From an uncultured Neomegalonema sp. (GTDB lineage Bacteria > Pseudomonadota > Alphaproteobacteria > Rhodobacterales > Rhodobacteraceae): DNA of 7,079 nt. The stretch lies in assembly GCA_937944035.1 (NCBI GenBank), contig CALDZQ010000178.1, positions 1-7,079 on the forward strand, given 5' to 3'. Of this stretch, positions 1-6,940 are shown in pieces; the first letter of the stretch is position 1, and each line of letters opens with the position of its first letter. The notes beneath the pieces were generated by a model, which searched no databases, had not been told where the DNA came from, and worked only from the letters and a program-made list of their open reading frames with translations. The position numbers were made by a program, and so were the translations under genes.

Positions 1-2004
1 GAATGGATTGTCAAAGAGGGCAATCTGCCGGAGAACGTGACGCCCGAAAACTCTAAACTTGAAGACCCTGAGGAACGCAACCGCATCGCGCGGGTGTTCG
101 CGCGCGGGCTGACCGAGCCGTCCGGCTTTATTCTTCCCGTACAGGCGTGGCAGTCGAAGGCCGTTGGCAAGAAGTGGCGCTCGGAGAAGTGGACTTCGCG
201 GCGGGGGCATATCTATCTGGTTCCCGGTGACAGTCCGGTGGGGTATCGCCTGCCGCTGGGGTCGCTGCCGACTATTCCGAAGACCGCCTATCCCTATATT
301 TACGAGGCTGACCCGACGGTAGAGCGCGGCGATTTGCCTGACTACGAACGGGGCCGCGTCGATCAGGGGCGCGATACCTCGCCGGAAGCCAAGCGCGCTG
401 AGCGCGAGCAGGCGCGGTCGTCTTTTACCGCTGGCGGTGAGGTGCAGGAGCGGGTGGAGCAAAAGCTTGGCGAAGTGGGCGGCGAGGTGCGTACCGCGAT
501 TTCGGTCGAACCGCGCGACGGACGCCTGTGCATCTTTATGCCGCCCGTTGAGGATATTGAGGATTACCTTGATCTCGTGGCCGCCGCCGAGGATGCGGCG
601 ACCAAGCTGAGCCTGCCGATCCATATCGAGGGCTATTCCCCGCCCCATGACGCGCGCGTCAACGTGTTGCGCATTGCGCCTGATCCCGGCGTGCTGGAGG
701 TCAATGTGCATCCGGCGGCCAGCTGGGACGAGTGCGTGGCGATCACGCAAGGGGTTTACGAGGACGCGCGCCAGTGTCGGCTGGGTGCGGACAAATTCAT
801 GGTCGACGGGCGGCACACGGGCACGGGCGGCGGGAACCATGTGGTTGTGGGCGGCGCGACACCGCTGGACAGTCCGTTCCTGCGGCGGCCTGATCTGCTG
901 GCCAGTCTGATCCTTTACTGGCAGCGCCATCCGAGCCTGTCCTACCTGTTCTCCGGCATGTTCATCGGCCCGACCAGCCAAGCCCCGCGTATCGATGAGG
1001 GGCGCATGGATGCGCTGTACGAGCTGGAAATCGCGTTGGCACAGATACCGCGCCCCGGCGAAGGCGCTGCGCCCAAGCCGTGGCTGGTGGACCGCTTGCT
1101 GCGGAACCTGTTGATTGATGTCACGGGCAACACGCACCGTGCCGAGATTTGTATCGACAAGCTGTACTCGCCCGATGGCCCCACCGGACGGCTGGGGCTG
1201 GTCGAGTTTCGCGGGTTCGAGATGCCGCCCGACCCGCGCATGAGCCTTGCGCAACAGCTGCTGATCCGCGCCATCATCGCGCGGCTGTGGGAGAACCCGA
1301 TCAAGGGCGAATTCACCCGTTGGGGTACGGCGCTGACCGACCGGTTTATGCTACCGCATTATGTGTGGGCCGATTTCATGGATGTGCTGGGTGATCTGGG
1401 TCAGCACGGCTTTGATCTGCGCCCCGAATGGTACGAGGCCCAAGCCGAGTTCCGCTTCCCGTTCTGCGGCGAGGTTGCTTATGAGGGGATGCACTTGGAG
1501 GTGCGTCAGGCGTTGGAGCCGTGGCATGTGCTGGGCGAAACGGGCGCTATCGGCGGGACTGTGCGCTATACCGACAGCTCGTCCGAGCGGGTGCAGGTCA
1601 CGTTGAGCGCGCCTGATCCCGCCCGCTATGCGGTGCTGTGCAATGGCCGCCCCGTGCCGCTTCAACCGACGGGTAAGAACGGCGAGGCGGTGGCGGGGGT
1701 GCGCTATAAGGCGTGGAAACCGCCGCTGTCGCTGCACCCTGTTTTGCCCGTCGATGCGCCGCTGACCTTTGATATTTATGATAAATGGACGGGCAAGGCG
1801 CTCGGCGGCTGCGTCTATCACGTCGCGCATCCCGGCGGGTTGAGCCATGAGACTTTCCCGGTGAACGGCAATGAGGCTGAATCGAGAAGGCTTGCGCGGT
1901 TCCAGCATCACGGTCATACAACAGGGGCGTATGAGCCGGGGAGCGAAACCCCGCACCGCGCCTTTCCCATGACGCTCGACCTTCGACGACCAGCAGGATT
2001 GTGA
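1..2004 (+). CDS. DUF2126 putative amidoligase (transglutaminase-family protein), C-terminal part
   Basis: This is a partial gene: the frame is open from base 1 and reads family-typical sequence (EWIVKEGNLPENVTPEN) before the GTG at 37, so that GTG is internal and the true start lies upstream. The window holds the last 667 residues; full-length relatives are about 1,100 residues, usually with an N-terminal transglutaminase-like domain, which would be outside the window. The visible part matches DUF2126, a family proposed to be a glutamine-synthetase-like amidoligase (COOH-NH2 ligase). Conserved-looking blocks are GRHTGTGGGNH (808-840), IGPTSQAPRIDEGR (964-1005), and NTHRAEICIDKLYSPDGPTG followed by LVEFRGFEMPPDPRMSL (1129-1251). 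The protein is probably cytoplasmic and may ligate an amine to a carboxylate using ATP; the substrate is unknown. It is the first visible gene of the operon, 4 bases from the next. The family call is secure; the catalytic role is prediction. Confidence 0.9.
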   Translation, partial: EWIVKEGNLPENVTPENSKLEDPEERNRIARVFARGLTEPSGFILPVQAWQSKAVGKKWRSEKWTSRRGHIYLVPGDSPVGYRLPLGSLPTIPKTAYPYIYEADPTVERGDLPDYERGRVDQGRDTSPEAKRAEREQARSSFTAGGEVQERVEQKLGEVGGEVRTAISVEPRDGRLCIFMPPVEDIEDYLDLVAAAEDAATKLSLPIHIEGYSPPHDARVNVLRIAPDPGVLEVNVHPAASWDECVAITQGVYEDARQCRLGADKFMVDGRHTGTGGGNHVVVGGATPLDSPFLRRPDLLASLILYWQRHPSLSYLFSGMFIGPTSQAPRIDEGRMDALYELEIALAQIPRPGEGAAPKPWLVDRLLRNLLIDVTGNTHRAEICIDKLYSPDGPTGRLGLVEFRGFEMPPDPRMSLAQQLLIRAIIARLWENPIKGEFTRWGTALTDRFMLPHYVWADFMDVLGDLGQHGFDLRPEWYEAQAEFRFPFCGEVAYEGMHLEVRQALEPWHVLGETGAIGGTVRYTDSSSERVQVTLSAPDPARYAVLCNGRPVPLQPTGKNGEAVAGVRYKAWKPPLSLHPVLPVDAPLTFDIYDKWTGKALGGCVYHVAHPGGLSHETFPVNGNEAESRRLARFQHHGHTTGAYEPGSETPHRAFPMTLDLRRPAGL

Positions 2005-2008
2005 ACGG

Positions 2009-4396
2009 ATGACGCAGCAGCATTTATTCGATGGCGATGCGGTCGGGAGGCTGTTGCAATCCTATATCATCAAGTCGGGGTCATCGGATGAATTGCTCGA
2101 TGAAAACGGGGTTATCCGGCCTGTCTGGCTGCCGCTGATTACCTATCTGGCGCATCGTTCGCCGGAGCGGTTGAAACAGGATTTTCAGCGCGGCGACCAG
2201 TATCTGCGCGATGCGGGCGTGTTCTTCCGCCACTATGAGGAGGGCGCCGCAAGCGAACGGGATTGGCCGCTTAGCCATATCCCGCTGATGATCCAGGATG
2301 ATGAGTTCCGGCAGATCTCGACCGGCCTGATCGAACGGGCGGACCTGTTGGAGCAGGTCGTCGCTGATCTTTACGGCGGGAATAAACTGGTTGCGGAGGG
2401 GCATCTGCCCGCGCGGCTGATTGCCGACAACCCCGAATGGTTGCGCCCGCTGGTCGGAATTACGCCGCCGGGCGGGCATTACCTGAACTTCATCGCCTTT
2501 GAGATCGGACGCGGGCCGGACGGCAAATGGTGGGTGATGAGCGACCGGACGGATTCTCCGGCGGGGGCGGGGTTTGCGATTGAGAACCGTGTGGCGACCA
2601 GCCGCGTCTTTTCGGACGGGTTTTCGCAAGACAATATCTATCGTTTGGCGCGCTTTTTCCGCAAATTCCGCGATACGCTGTACGGAATGCGAAACGACCA
2701 GACCAGCCGCATCGGGGTGCTTTCTTCGGGCACATCGGGCGAATCCTATTTCGAGCACGCGTATATCGCCCGCTATATGGGGATGTTGCTGCTGGAGGGC
2801 GAAGACCTTGCGCTGGAGAACGGCAAGCTGATGCTGCGCACGATCAGCGGATTGCGCCCGATCAGCGTGCTGTGGCGCAGGTTGGAATCGGTACAGGCGG
2901 ACCCGCTGGAATTGGACGAAACCTCGCAGCAAGGCGTACCGGGGCTGCTGAATGCGGTGCGGCAGGGCGAGGTCAGGTTGGTCAATGCGCTGGGCAGCGG
3001 TGTGTTACAGTCGCGGTCTTTGCTGGCGTTTATGCCGAAGATCAGCACCGTTATGGCCGGAAAGCCGCTGTCGATGCCCAATGTGGCGACGTGGTGGTGC
3101 GGCGATGCGGATGCGCGCGCCCATGTGCTGGATAACGCCGCGCGGATGATGCTGAGTTCCGCGCATTCGACCCTGACCCCTTTCGACGAGAATGACGGTG
3201 CGTTTAACGGCGGCGCGTTCGGCGATCGCGACGCGCTGGCGGCGCATATCGATCAGGACGCCGCCCGTATGACCGCGCAGGAGATTATGACCCTGTCCAC
3301 CACCCCTGCTTTTGTCGATGGCGCACTGGTTCCGCGCCCGATGAGCCTGCGCGTGTTCCTCGCGAGAATGGATGACGGCTGGATGGTGATGCCCGGAGGT
3401 TATGCCCGTATCGGCGCCCGCGATTGCGCGACGGCGGTGGGGATGCAGGCGGGCGGGCGTGTGGCGGACACATGGATTGTCAGCGACAGCGCCGTTATAG
3501 CCGAGACCATGCTGCCATCTTCGGCGACGCAGGTGATACGCCCCAAAGCGCGGGCATTGCCCAGCCGCGCATCCGAAAACCTGTTCTGGCTGGGCCGGTA
3601 TGTCGAGCGGGCCGAAAGCCTGATCCGCCTGATGCGCGCCTATCACGTGCGCCTTGCCGAGGGGGCGGACCCCGATGCGCCGCTGCTGTGCCATGTGGCG
3701 GCGTATATGGAGCCGTTCGGGGTGGACCCGCAGGAAGCGGTTCCGGCAGCATTGCGGACCGCGCTGTCCTCGGCGCTGAACAGTGCAAGCGCCATCCGGG
3801 ACCGGTTCTCCGTCGATGGCTGGATCGCGCTGAATGATTTGACGCAAGAGGCGGTGAATGTGGACCCCGGCCTGCGCGCGGGGGATGAGAGCGCGCGGCA
3901 GATGGGCGCGTTCCAGCGTCAGCTTGCGGGGTTTTCCGGCCTGGTGCGCGAGAATATGTACCGCTTTACCGGCTGGCGGTTCCTCAGCCTGGGGCGGGCG
4001 ATCGAGCGGGCGGCGAATATGTCATCGGCACTGGCGCATTTTGCCGATCCCGATGCGCCGGAGGGATCGCTTGATCTGGTGATCGAGCTGGGGGACAGCG
4101 CGATGTCTCATCGGCGGTTGTACTCTGTCGCCACCAGCCGGATGACGGTCGTTGAGTTGCTGGCGCTGGATCCGATGAACCCGCGCTCGATCCTGTATCA
4201 GTTCGACGAAATCCTTGAGCATGTGAAGTTTTTCGCCGACGAGAGCCATATGACCCCGCTGCGCAAAGCGGCGTTGCAGAACCATACCGACCTGATCGTG
4301 CAATCGCCGGATACGCTGGACAGTGCGACCCTGCTTGAATTGGACGCGGCGATGGGGCGGCTGTCCACGCTGGTCTCGAAGACGCATCTGCGATGA
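2009..4396 (+). CDS. Circularly permuted ATP-grasp / alpha-E domain fusion protein
   Basis: This 795-residue protein joins two domains that are separate genes in many bacteria. Residues about 20-510 form a circularly permuted type 2 ATP-grasp domain: DRTDSPAGAGFAIENR (179-194), the ADPLEL block (297-302), NALGSGVLQSRSLLAFMPK (326-344), and MPGGYARIGARD (461-472). From about 517 the signature SRASENLFWLGRYVERAE (519-536) opens an alpha-E (DUF403) helical domain that runs to the end. ATP-grasp enzymes form amide bonds through acyl-phosphates; this subgroup is predicted to make peptide-like bonds with neighbouring amidoligases and transglutaminases, but no substrate is known. The ATG at 2009 is supported by AGGA at 1995-1998, ten bases upstream. 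The stop overlaps the next start as ATGA, indicating translational coupling. The domain assignment is strong; the reaction is inferred. Confidence 0.92.
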   Translation: MTQQHLFDGDAVGRLLQSYIIKSGSSDELLDENGVIRPVWLPLITYLAHRSPERLKQDFQRGDQYLRDAGVFFRHYEEGAASERDWPLSHIPLMIQDDEFRQISTGLIERADLLEQVVADLYGGNKLVAEGHLPARLIADNPEWLRPLVGITPPGGHYLNFIAFEIGRGPDGKWWVMSDRTDSPAGAGFAIENRVATSRVFSDGFSQDNIYRLARFFRKFRDTLYGMRNDQTSRIGVLSSGTSGESYFEHAYIARYMGMLLLEGEDLALENGKLMLRTISGLRPISVLWRRLESVQADPLELDETSQQGVPGLLNAVRQGEVRLVNALGSGVLQSRSLLAFMPKISTVMAGKPLSMPNVATWWCGDADARAHVLDNAARMMLSSAHSTLTPFDENDGAFNGGAFGDRDALAAHIDQDAARMTAQEIMTLSTTPAFVDGALVPRPMSLRVFLARMDDGWMVMPGGYARIGARDCATAVGMQAGGRVADTWIVSDSAVIAETMLPSSATQVIRPKARALPSRASENLFWLGRYVERAESLIRLMRAYHVRLAEGADPDAPLLCHVAAYMEPFGVDPQEAVPAALRTALSSALNSASAIRDRFSVDGWIALNDLTQEAVNVDPGLRAGDESARQMGAFQRQLAGFSGLVRENMYRFTGWRFLSLGRAIERAANMSSALAHFADPDAPEGSLDLVIELGDSAMSHRRLYSVATSRMTVVELLALDPMNPRSILYQFDEILEHVKFFADESHMTPLRKAALQNHTDLIVQSPDTLDSATLLELDAAMGRLSTLVSKTHLR

Positions 4397-5277
4397 CCAT
4401 GCATTACGACATCAAGCTGGCCATCGAGTACAGCTATGAGGGTGCGGCGACGTTCAGCCGCCATTTACTGCGCCTGATGCCGCTGAACCTGCCCGGCGAG
4501 CAGCGGATGATTTCCGGCCTGCTGACTGCGACGCCCGAACCGGACGAGCGGGTGGATCGGGTGGATTTCTTCGGCAACCCGTGTGTCGAGGTCGGCCATA
4601 ACGCGCCGCACGAGACGCTGTCGTTCCAGATCACCGCGCGTGTGGAGCGGACGAAGGAGTGGGTCGGCTATCCGCTGACGCCTTATCTGCCGATGCTGCG
4701 CGGGGAGATTGACGCGGGGCGCGCGCTGGATGCGAATGCGGCGCATCATTTCCTGTCATTCTCGCGGCGCATCAAGACCGACCCGCTGCGGGCATCCTAT
4801 GCGTGGGGGCAGATTGATCCGCAAGGCACGGTGCTGGATGCGGTGACGGCCATCGGCGGGGCGCTGTATCGGGACATGACGTTCAACCCCGACGCGACCA
4901 GCGTGGACACGCCCCCTGAGGAGGCGTTCGCGCGGCGGAGCGGGGTGTGTCAGGATTACTCGCAGATCATGATCGGCGCGCTGCGTGATGTGGGCGTTCC
5001 GGCGGGCTATGTCAGCGGCTTCCTGCGCACCGAACCACCCCCCGGCCAACCGCGCCTCGAAGGGGCCGACGCAATGCACGCCTGGGTGCGGGCGTGGTGC
5101 GGGCAGTCTGTGGGCTGGGTGGAGTTCGACCCGACCAACAACGTGTTTGCGGGCACGGATCATGTCGTCGTGGCGCGGGGGCGGGACTACTCCGATGTCG
5201 CCCCGGTGAAGGGTATTCTGCGCGCCTTCGGGACTCCGGTCACGTCGCAGGCGGTGGATATGATCCCGTTGGGGTGA
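4393..5277 (+). CDS. Transglutaminase-like cysteine protease-fold protein
   Basis: This 294-residue protein has the two-part layout of bacterial transglutaminase-like proteins of the COG1305 type. An N-terminal beta-rich region (about 3-85, starting HYDIKLAIEYSYEG) precedes the catalytic domain. The triad appears intact: Cys186 in SGVCQDYSQ, His229 in AMHAWV, and Asp246 in VEFDPTNN. There is no signal peptide, so it is probably cytoplasmic. Family members may cleave, transfer or hydrolyse amide bonds; with ATP-grasp and amidoligase partners, a role in processing or removing the same conjugate is a reasonable inference, not shown here. The start at 4393 overlaps the previous stop (ATGA) and has only a weak ribosome binding site, implying coupling. 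A second ATG at 4399 would give a start (MHYD) closer to many relatives and cannot be excluded. It is the last gene of the visible operon. Confidence 0.92.
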   Translation: MTMHYDIKLAIEYSYEGAATFSRHLLRLMPLNLPGEQRMISGLLTATPEPDERVDRVDFFGNPCVEVGHNAPHETLSFQITARVERTKEWVGYPLTPYLPMLRGEIDAGRALDANAAHHFLSFSRRIKTDPLRASYAWGQIDPQGTVLDAVTAIGGALYRDMTFNPDATSVDTPPEEAFARRSGVCQDYSQIMIGALRDVGVPAGYVSGFLRTEPPPGQPRLEGADAMHAWVRAWCGQSVGWVEFDPTNNVFAGTDHVVVARGRDYSDVAPVKGILRAFGTPVTSQAVDMIPLG

Positions 5278-5286
5278 GGGGGGGGG
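5278..5286. other. Nine-base G homopolymer between convergent stop codons
   Basis: Nine consecutive G residues fill the whole gap between the stop of the transglutaminase gene (TGA, 5275-5277) and the minus-strand stop of the RES gene (reverse complement of CTA, 5287-5289). There is no room for a hairpin terminator in the gap, and I see no strong GC hairpin followed by a T run just inside either gene end. The tract sits exactly where base composition changes from GC-rich to AT-rich, so it may mark the left boundary of an insertion. Runs like this are also prone to length change or sequencing error. Confidence 0.6.
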
Positions 5287-6696
5287 CTAGAAATCTTCTG
5301 AACCAGTAATCGTCTTTGATCTTTGAACAGGGTTTGCTTCGGACGAAAATTGAACTGAATTAACTTCGTGTACGTTTATCTTTTCGATGTCGACTGCTAA
5401 AGTATCTACCCTATGATCGGGATTCGTATATTCATCAAAGGAAAAATTCCAACAATCTTTTTTCGGTTTTTCAGGGGGATTTTTTGGGATTATTTCCTGC
5501 ACCACGTATTCTGCTTCCCAACCATCTCCATATAGGTTTTCTGTGCGCGTATCAAACTTTGTACCGCTAGTTAAATCAAGTTCTTTTACTCGACTGGAGT
5601 TATGGAAAAGCATCACATTTCTGCTTGAGCCAGCAGTTTGCGCAGATGGAAATAAGATACCATCGATTTTCGGTTCGTTCATGCTGGCCAGAAAATCTGC
5701 AACAGCTTGAGTGGGAAGATATTCGAATTCCTCGTCAGACGGTAAAATTGGCCGCGAAACAATTCTGTTCAAAGTCCTCAAGAATGCATTGTTCTTCAAA
5801 TCTTCAATGTAACGATGATCGAAAATACTCCCTTCGTGGTTAGCCCGCTCCAAAGCGTGGAAATCGAGTAGCCGTATATTCCGCAGCAGATCAAAGCGTG
5901 CTATCATTACCTTTGCACCTACTGGCGGACGTACCTCTGAAAGCGCTCCTTGTTCACTATCTGCGCCATAAAAAACTGAAATACCGAGCGCGTTCATTCT
6001 GCCAGAGCGCGCCATTGTGGCAGGTGGTGGGCCAAGCTCTAAATCTGGACGCTCCATCGCTTTAGTGATAGCCTTCTGCTTGTCGAGCACACGTGCACGA
6101 AAGAAACCCGATGTTTCTTTTTCGGGACCAGCTTCAATGAGGATGGAAGAAGAGCATTGATTGTTCAATTCTTCAAGGTTTCCGAATATTTCTTTAAATA
6201 TTTCAAGGGTTTGCGTGTTGAAAAATCGTGCTTCATGCTTGAGAGACTGAGCTGCGCTCCACCAATCTCCACTACGCTCAGAACTTGAAGGAGCACTGAG
6301 TTCGTAACAGGCTTCCTCTTCGAATCCTTCCTCTTCACCAGTTTCCATCGCGTGTTTCGATGAATAACGGCACTCAAGGAGAACTCGAATGTCTTCAGCG
6401 ATTTCCTCTGAGCATTCTACTGCATCCACGATTGCTTCTAGTGCAGGTTGACCTTCCCGCTCCCATTCATAATGACTATGTTGGATCATCCGTGATTGCC
6501 AGTCATCTGGCTCCGACGGTGTTCGGAAATAATGTTGTTCAAATGCATTATCGACTGCATCAGCAAGGTCATTGAGGGGCCAGCAATTCGAAAAACTGTT
6601 ACAGTATGAGCAGGTATTTATGGTCCCGGTGTCTTTCATTAATTTTGAAAGATAATCTTCATGTACACAAGCATGGCAAACGTTTTGGCTCGACAT
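5287..6696 (-). CDS. RES-domain protein with zinc-ribbon-like HEPN/RES N-terminal region (probable NAD+-targeting toxin or effector)
   Basis: This 469-residue protein has three recognisable parts. Residues 1-38 hold CHAC (7-10) and CSYC (29-32), a likely zinc-binding pair. Residues about 40-180 are charged and mostly helical-looking, resembling the HEPN-type N-terminal region that precedes some RES domains, and include an acidic stretch near 117-129. Residues about 195-370 form the RES domain: FFRAR (198-202), SGRMNALG (231-238), VFYGA (241-245), EVRPP (254-258), YLPTQAVADF (326-335) and DGILFPSA (345-352). Candidate active-site residues are an Arg (202 or 233), Tyr243, Glu254 and Ser351. RES toxins of Xre-RES pairs consume NAD+; the same chemistry here is inferred. 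The ATG at 6696 has GGAG eight bases upstream. GC content is far below that of its neighbours, suggesting transfer. No antitoxin adjoins it. The domain call is firm; phage defence or growth control as the role is speculative. Confidence 0.82.
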   Translation of the reverse strand: MSSQNVCHACVHEDYLSKLMKDTGTINTCSYCNSFSNCWPLNDLADAVDNAFEQHYFRTPSEPDDWQSRMIQHSHYEWEREGQPALEAIVDAVECSEEIAEDIRVLLECRYSSKHAMETGEEEGFEEEACYELSAPSSSERSGDWWSAAQSLKHEARFFNTQTLEIFKEIFGNLEELNNQCSSSILIEAGPEKETSGFFRARVLDKQKAITKAMERPDLELGPPPATMARSGRMNALGISVFYGADSEQGALSEVRPPVGAKVMIARFDLLRNIRLLDFHALERANHEGSIFDHRYIEDLKNNAFLRTLNRIVSRPILPSDEEFEYLPTQAVADFLASMNEPKIDGILFPSAQTAGSSRNVMLFHNSSRVKELDLTSGTKFDTRTENLYGDGWEAEYVVQEIIPKNPPEKPKKDCWNFSFDEYTNPDHRVDTLAVDIEKINVHEVNSVQFSSEANPVQRSKTITGSEDF

Positions 6697-6704
6697 CTGA
6701 TTTT

Positions 6705-6708
6705 CTCC
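6705..6708 (-). promoter_or_regulatory. Ribosome binding site of the RES gene
   Basis: CTCC on the plus strand reads GGAG on the minus strand and lies eight bases before the ATG at 6694-6696. This is a standard spacing and supports that start over any internal ATG. Confidence 0.7.
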
Positions 6709-6734
6709 AAAATTTTAGCGCTTCCGCAATATTG

Positions 6735-6763
6735 ATTGAACAGTTTTAGTGCGCTTATGTAAA
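6735..6763 (-). promoter_or_regulatory. Candidate promoter for the RES gene
   Basis: On the minus strand, TTTACA (6763-6758) resembles a -35 box at five of six positions of TTGACA. A 17-base spacer separates it from TTCAAT (6740-6735), which matches TATAAT at four of six. Transcription would begin near 6728, leaving a leader of about 30 bases that contains the GGAG site. The fit is reasonable, but the region is AT-rich and chance matches are expected. Confidence 0.35.
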
Positions 6764-6819
6764 GTTGCGCGAAGCAAGTATTTTGAATGAGTTTGAGGTA
6801 TTATCTTTTGACTTAATTG

Positions 6820-6832
6820 CTCTCAGTGAGAG
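6820..6832. repeat. Perfect 13-base inverted repeat (possible operator)
   Basis: CTCTCA and TGAGAG are exact reverse complements around a single central G. The short loop makes an RNA hairpin unlikely, whereas a homodimeric DNA-binding protein could use such a site. It lies upstream of both divergent genes, about 57 bases behind the candidate RES -35 box and just before the candidate guaA promoter. Function is inferred from position only. Confidence 0.4.
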
Positions 6833-6837
6833 ACTGT

Positions 6838-6868
6838 TTGATCTCATCAACGTAGGATCATCTCTAAT
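6838..6868 (+). promoter_or_regulatory. Weak candidate promoter for guaA
   Basis: TTGATC (6838-6843) and TCTAAT (6863-6868) resemble -35 and -10 boxes, but the 19-base spacer is longer than ideal. If used, transcription would begin near 6875, giving a leader of about 65 bases before the guaA start. The pair straddles the composition boundary, so an insertion here may have replaced part of the original guaA promoter. Low confidence. Confidence 0.2.
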
Positions 6869-6927
6869 CCCCCAACACCTCTAGACAGATCGCCCCCCGC
6901 GCTTTAGCCACGCGTTAACAAAAGTCC

Positions 6928-6932
6928 GGAGG
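6928..6932 (+). promoter_or_regulatory. guaA: Ribosome binding site of guaA
   Basis: GGAGG is a near-perfect Shine-Dalgarno sequence eight bases before the ATG at 6941. It settles that ATG as the start of the gene. Confidence 0.85.
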
Positions 6933-6940
6933 CTCCGCCC

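Larger units (their letters stand above)
6697..6940. other. Divergent intergenic region between the RES gene and guaA
   Basis: This 244-base spacer separates two divergently transcribed genes. The RES side is AT-rich (20 of 60 G+C in 6781-6840), while the guaA side returns towards the local background (35 of 60 in 6901-6960); the change falls near 6865. It contains the candidate RES promoter, a 13-base inverted repeat at 6820-6832 and the guaA ribosome binding site. I see no tRNA, no riboswitch-like structure and no convincing antitoxin gene. The shift in composition suggests that the right edge of an acquired segment lies inside this spacer. Confidence 0.6.

Noticed and set aside
1351..1956. 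Long antisense frames opposite the three operon genes, such as 1351-1956 and 2081-2932 on the minus strand.
   Set aside because: They are expected in GC-rich coding DNA with strong third-position bias, and their translations are arginine/proline-rich with no recognisable domain.
37..2004. GTG at 37 as a true start of the first gene.
   Set aside because: The same frame is open to base 1 and encodes family-conserved residues before the GTG, so the gene begins outside the window.
6765..6777. Short inverted repeat TTGC...GCAA with a five-base spacer as an operator or terminator.
   Set aside because: The arms are only four bases with no T run, which is common by chance.
6755..6847. Minus-strand 30-codon frame (ATG 6847-6845 to TAA 6757-6755) just upstream of the RES gene, a possible antitoxin.
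   Set aside because: It has no ribosome binding site, its sequence is serine- and asparagine-rich without any antitoxin motif, and such frames are expected by chance in AT-rich DNA. It also overlaps the candidate RES promoter.
5287..6898. CTAGA near both edges of the low-GC patch (5287-5291 and 6881-6885), next to G and C runs, as target-site or terminal repeats.
   Set aside because: The match is only five bases, the surrounding bases do not align, and no transposase or integrase is present.
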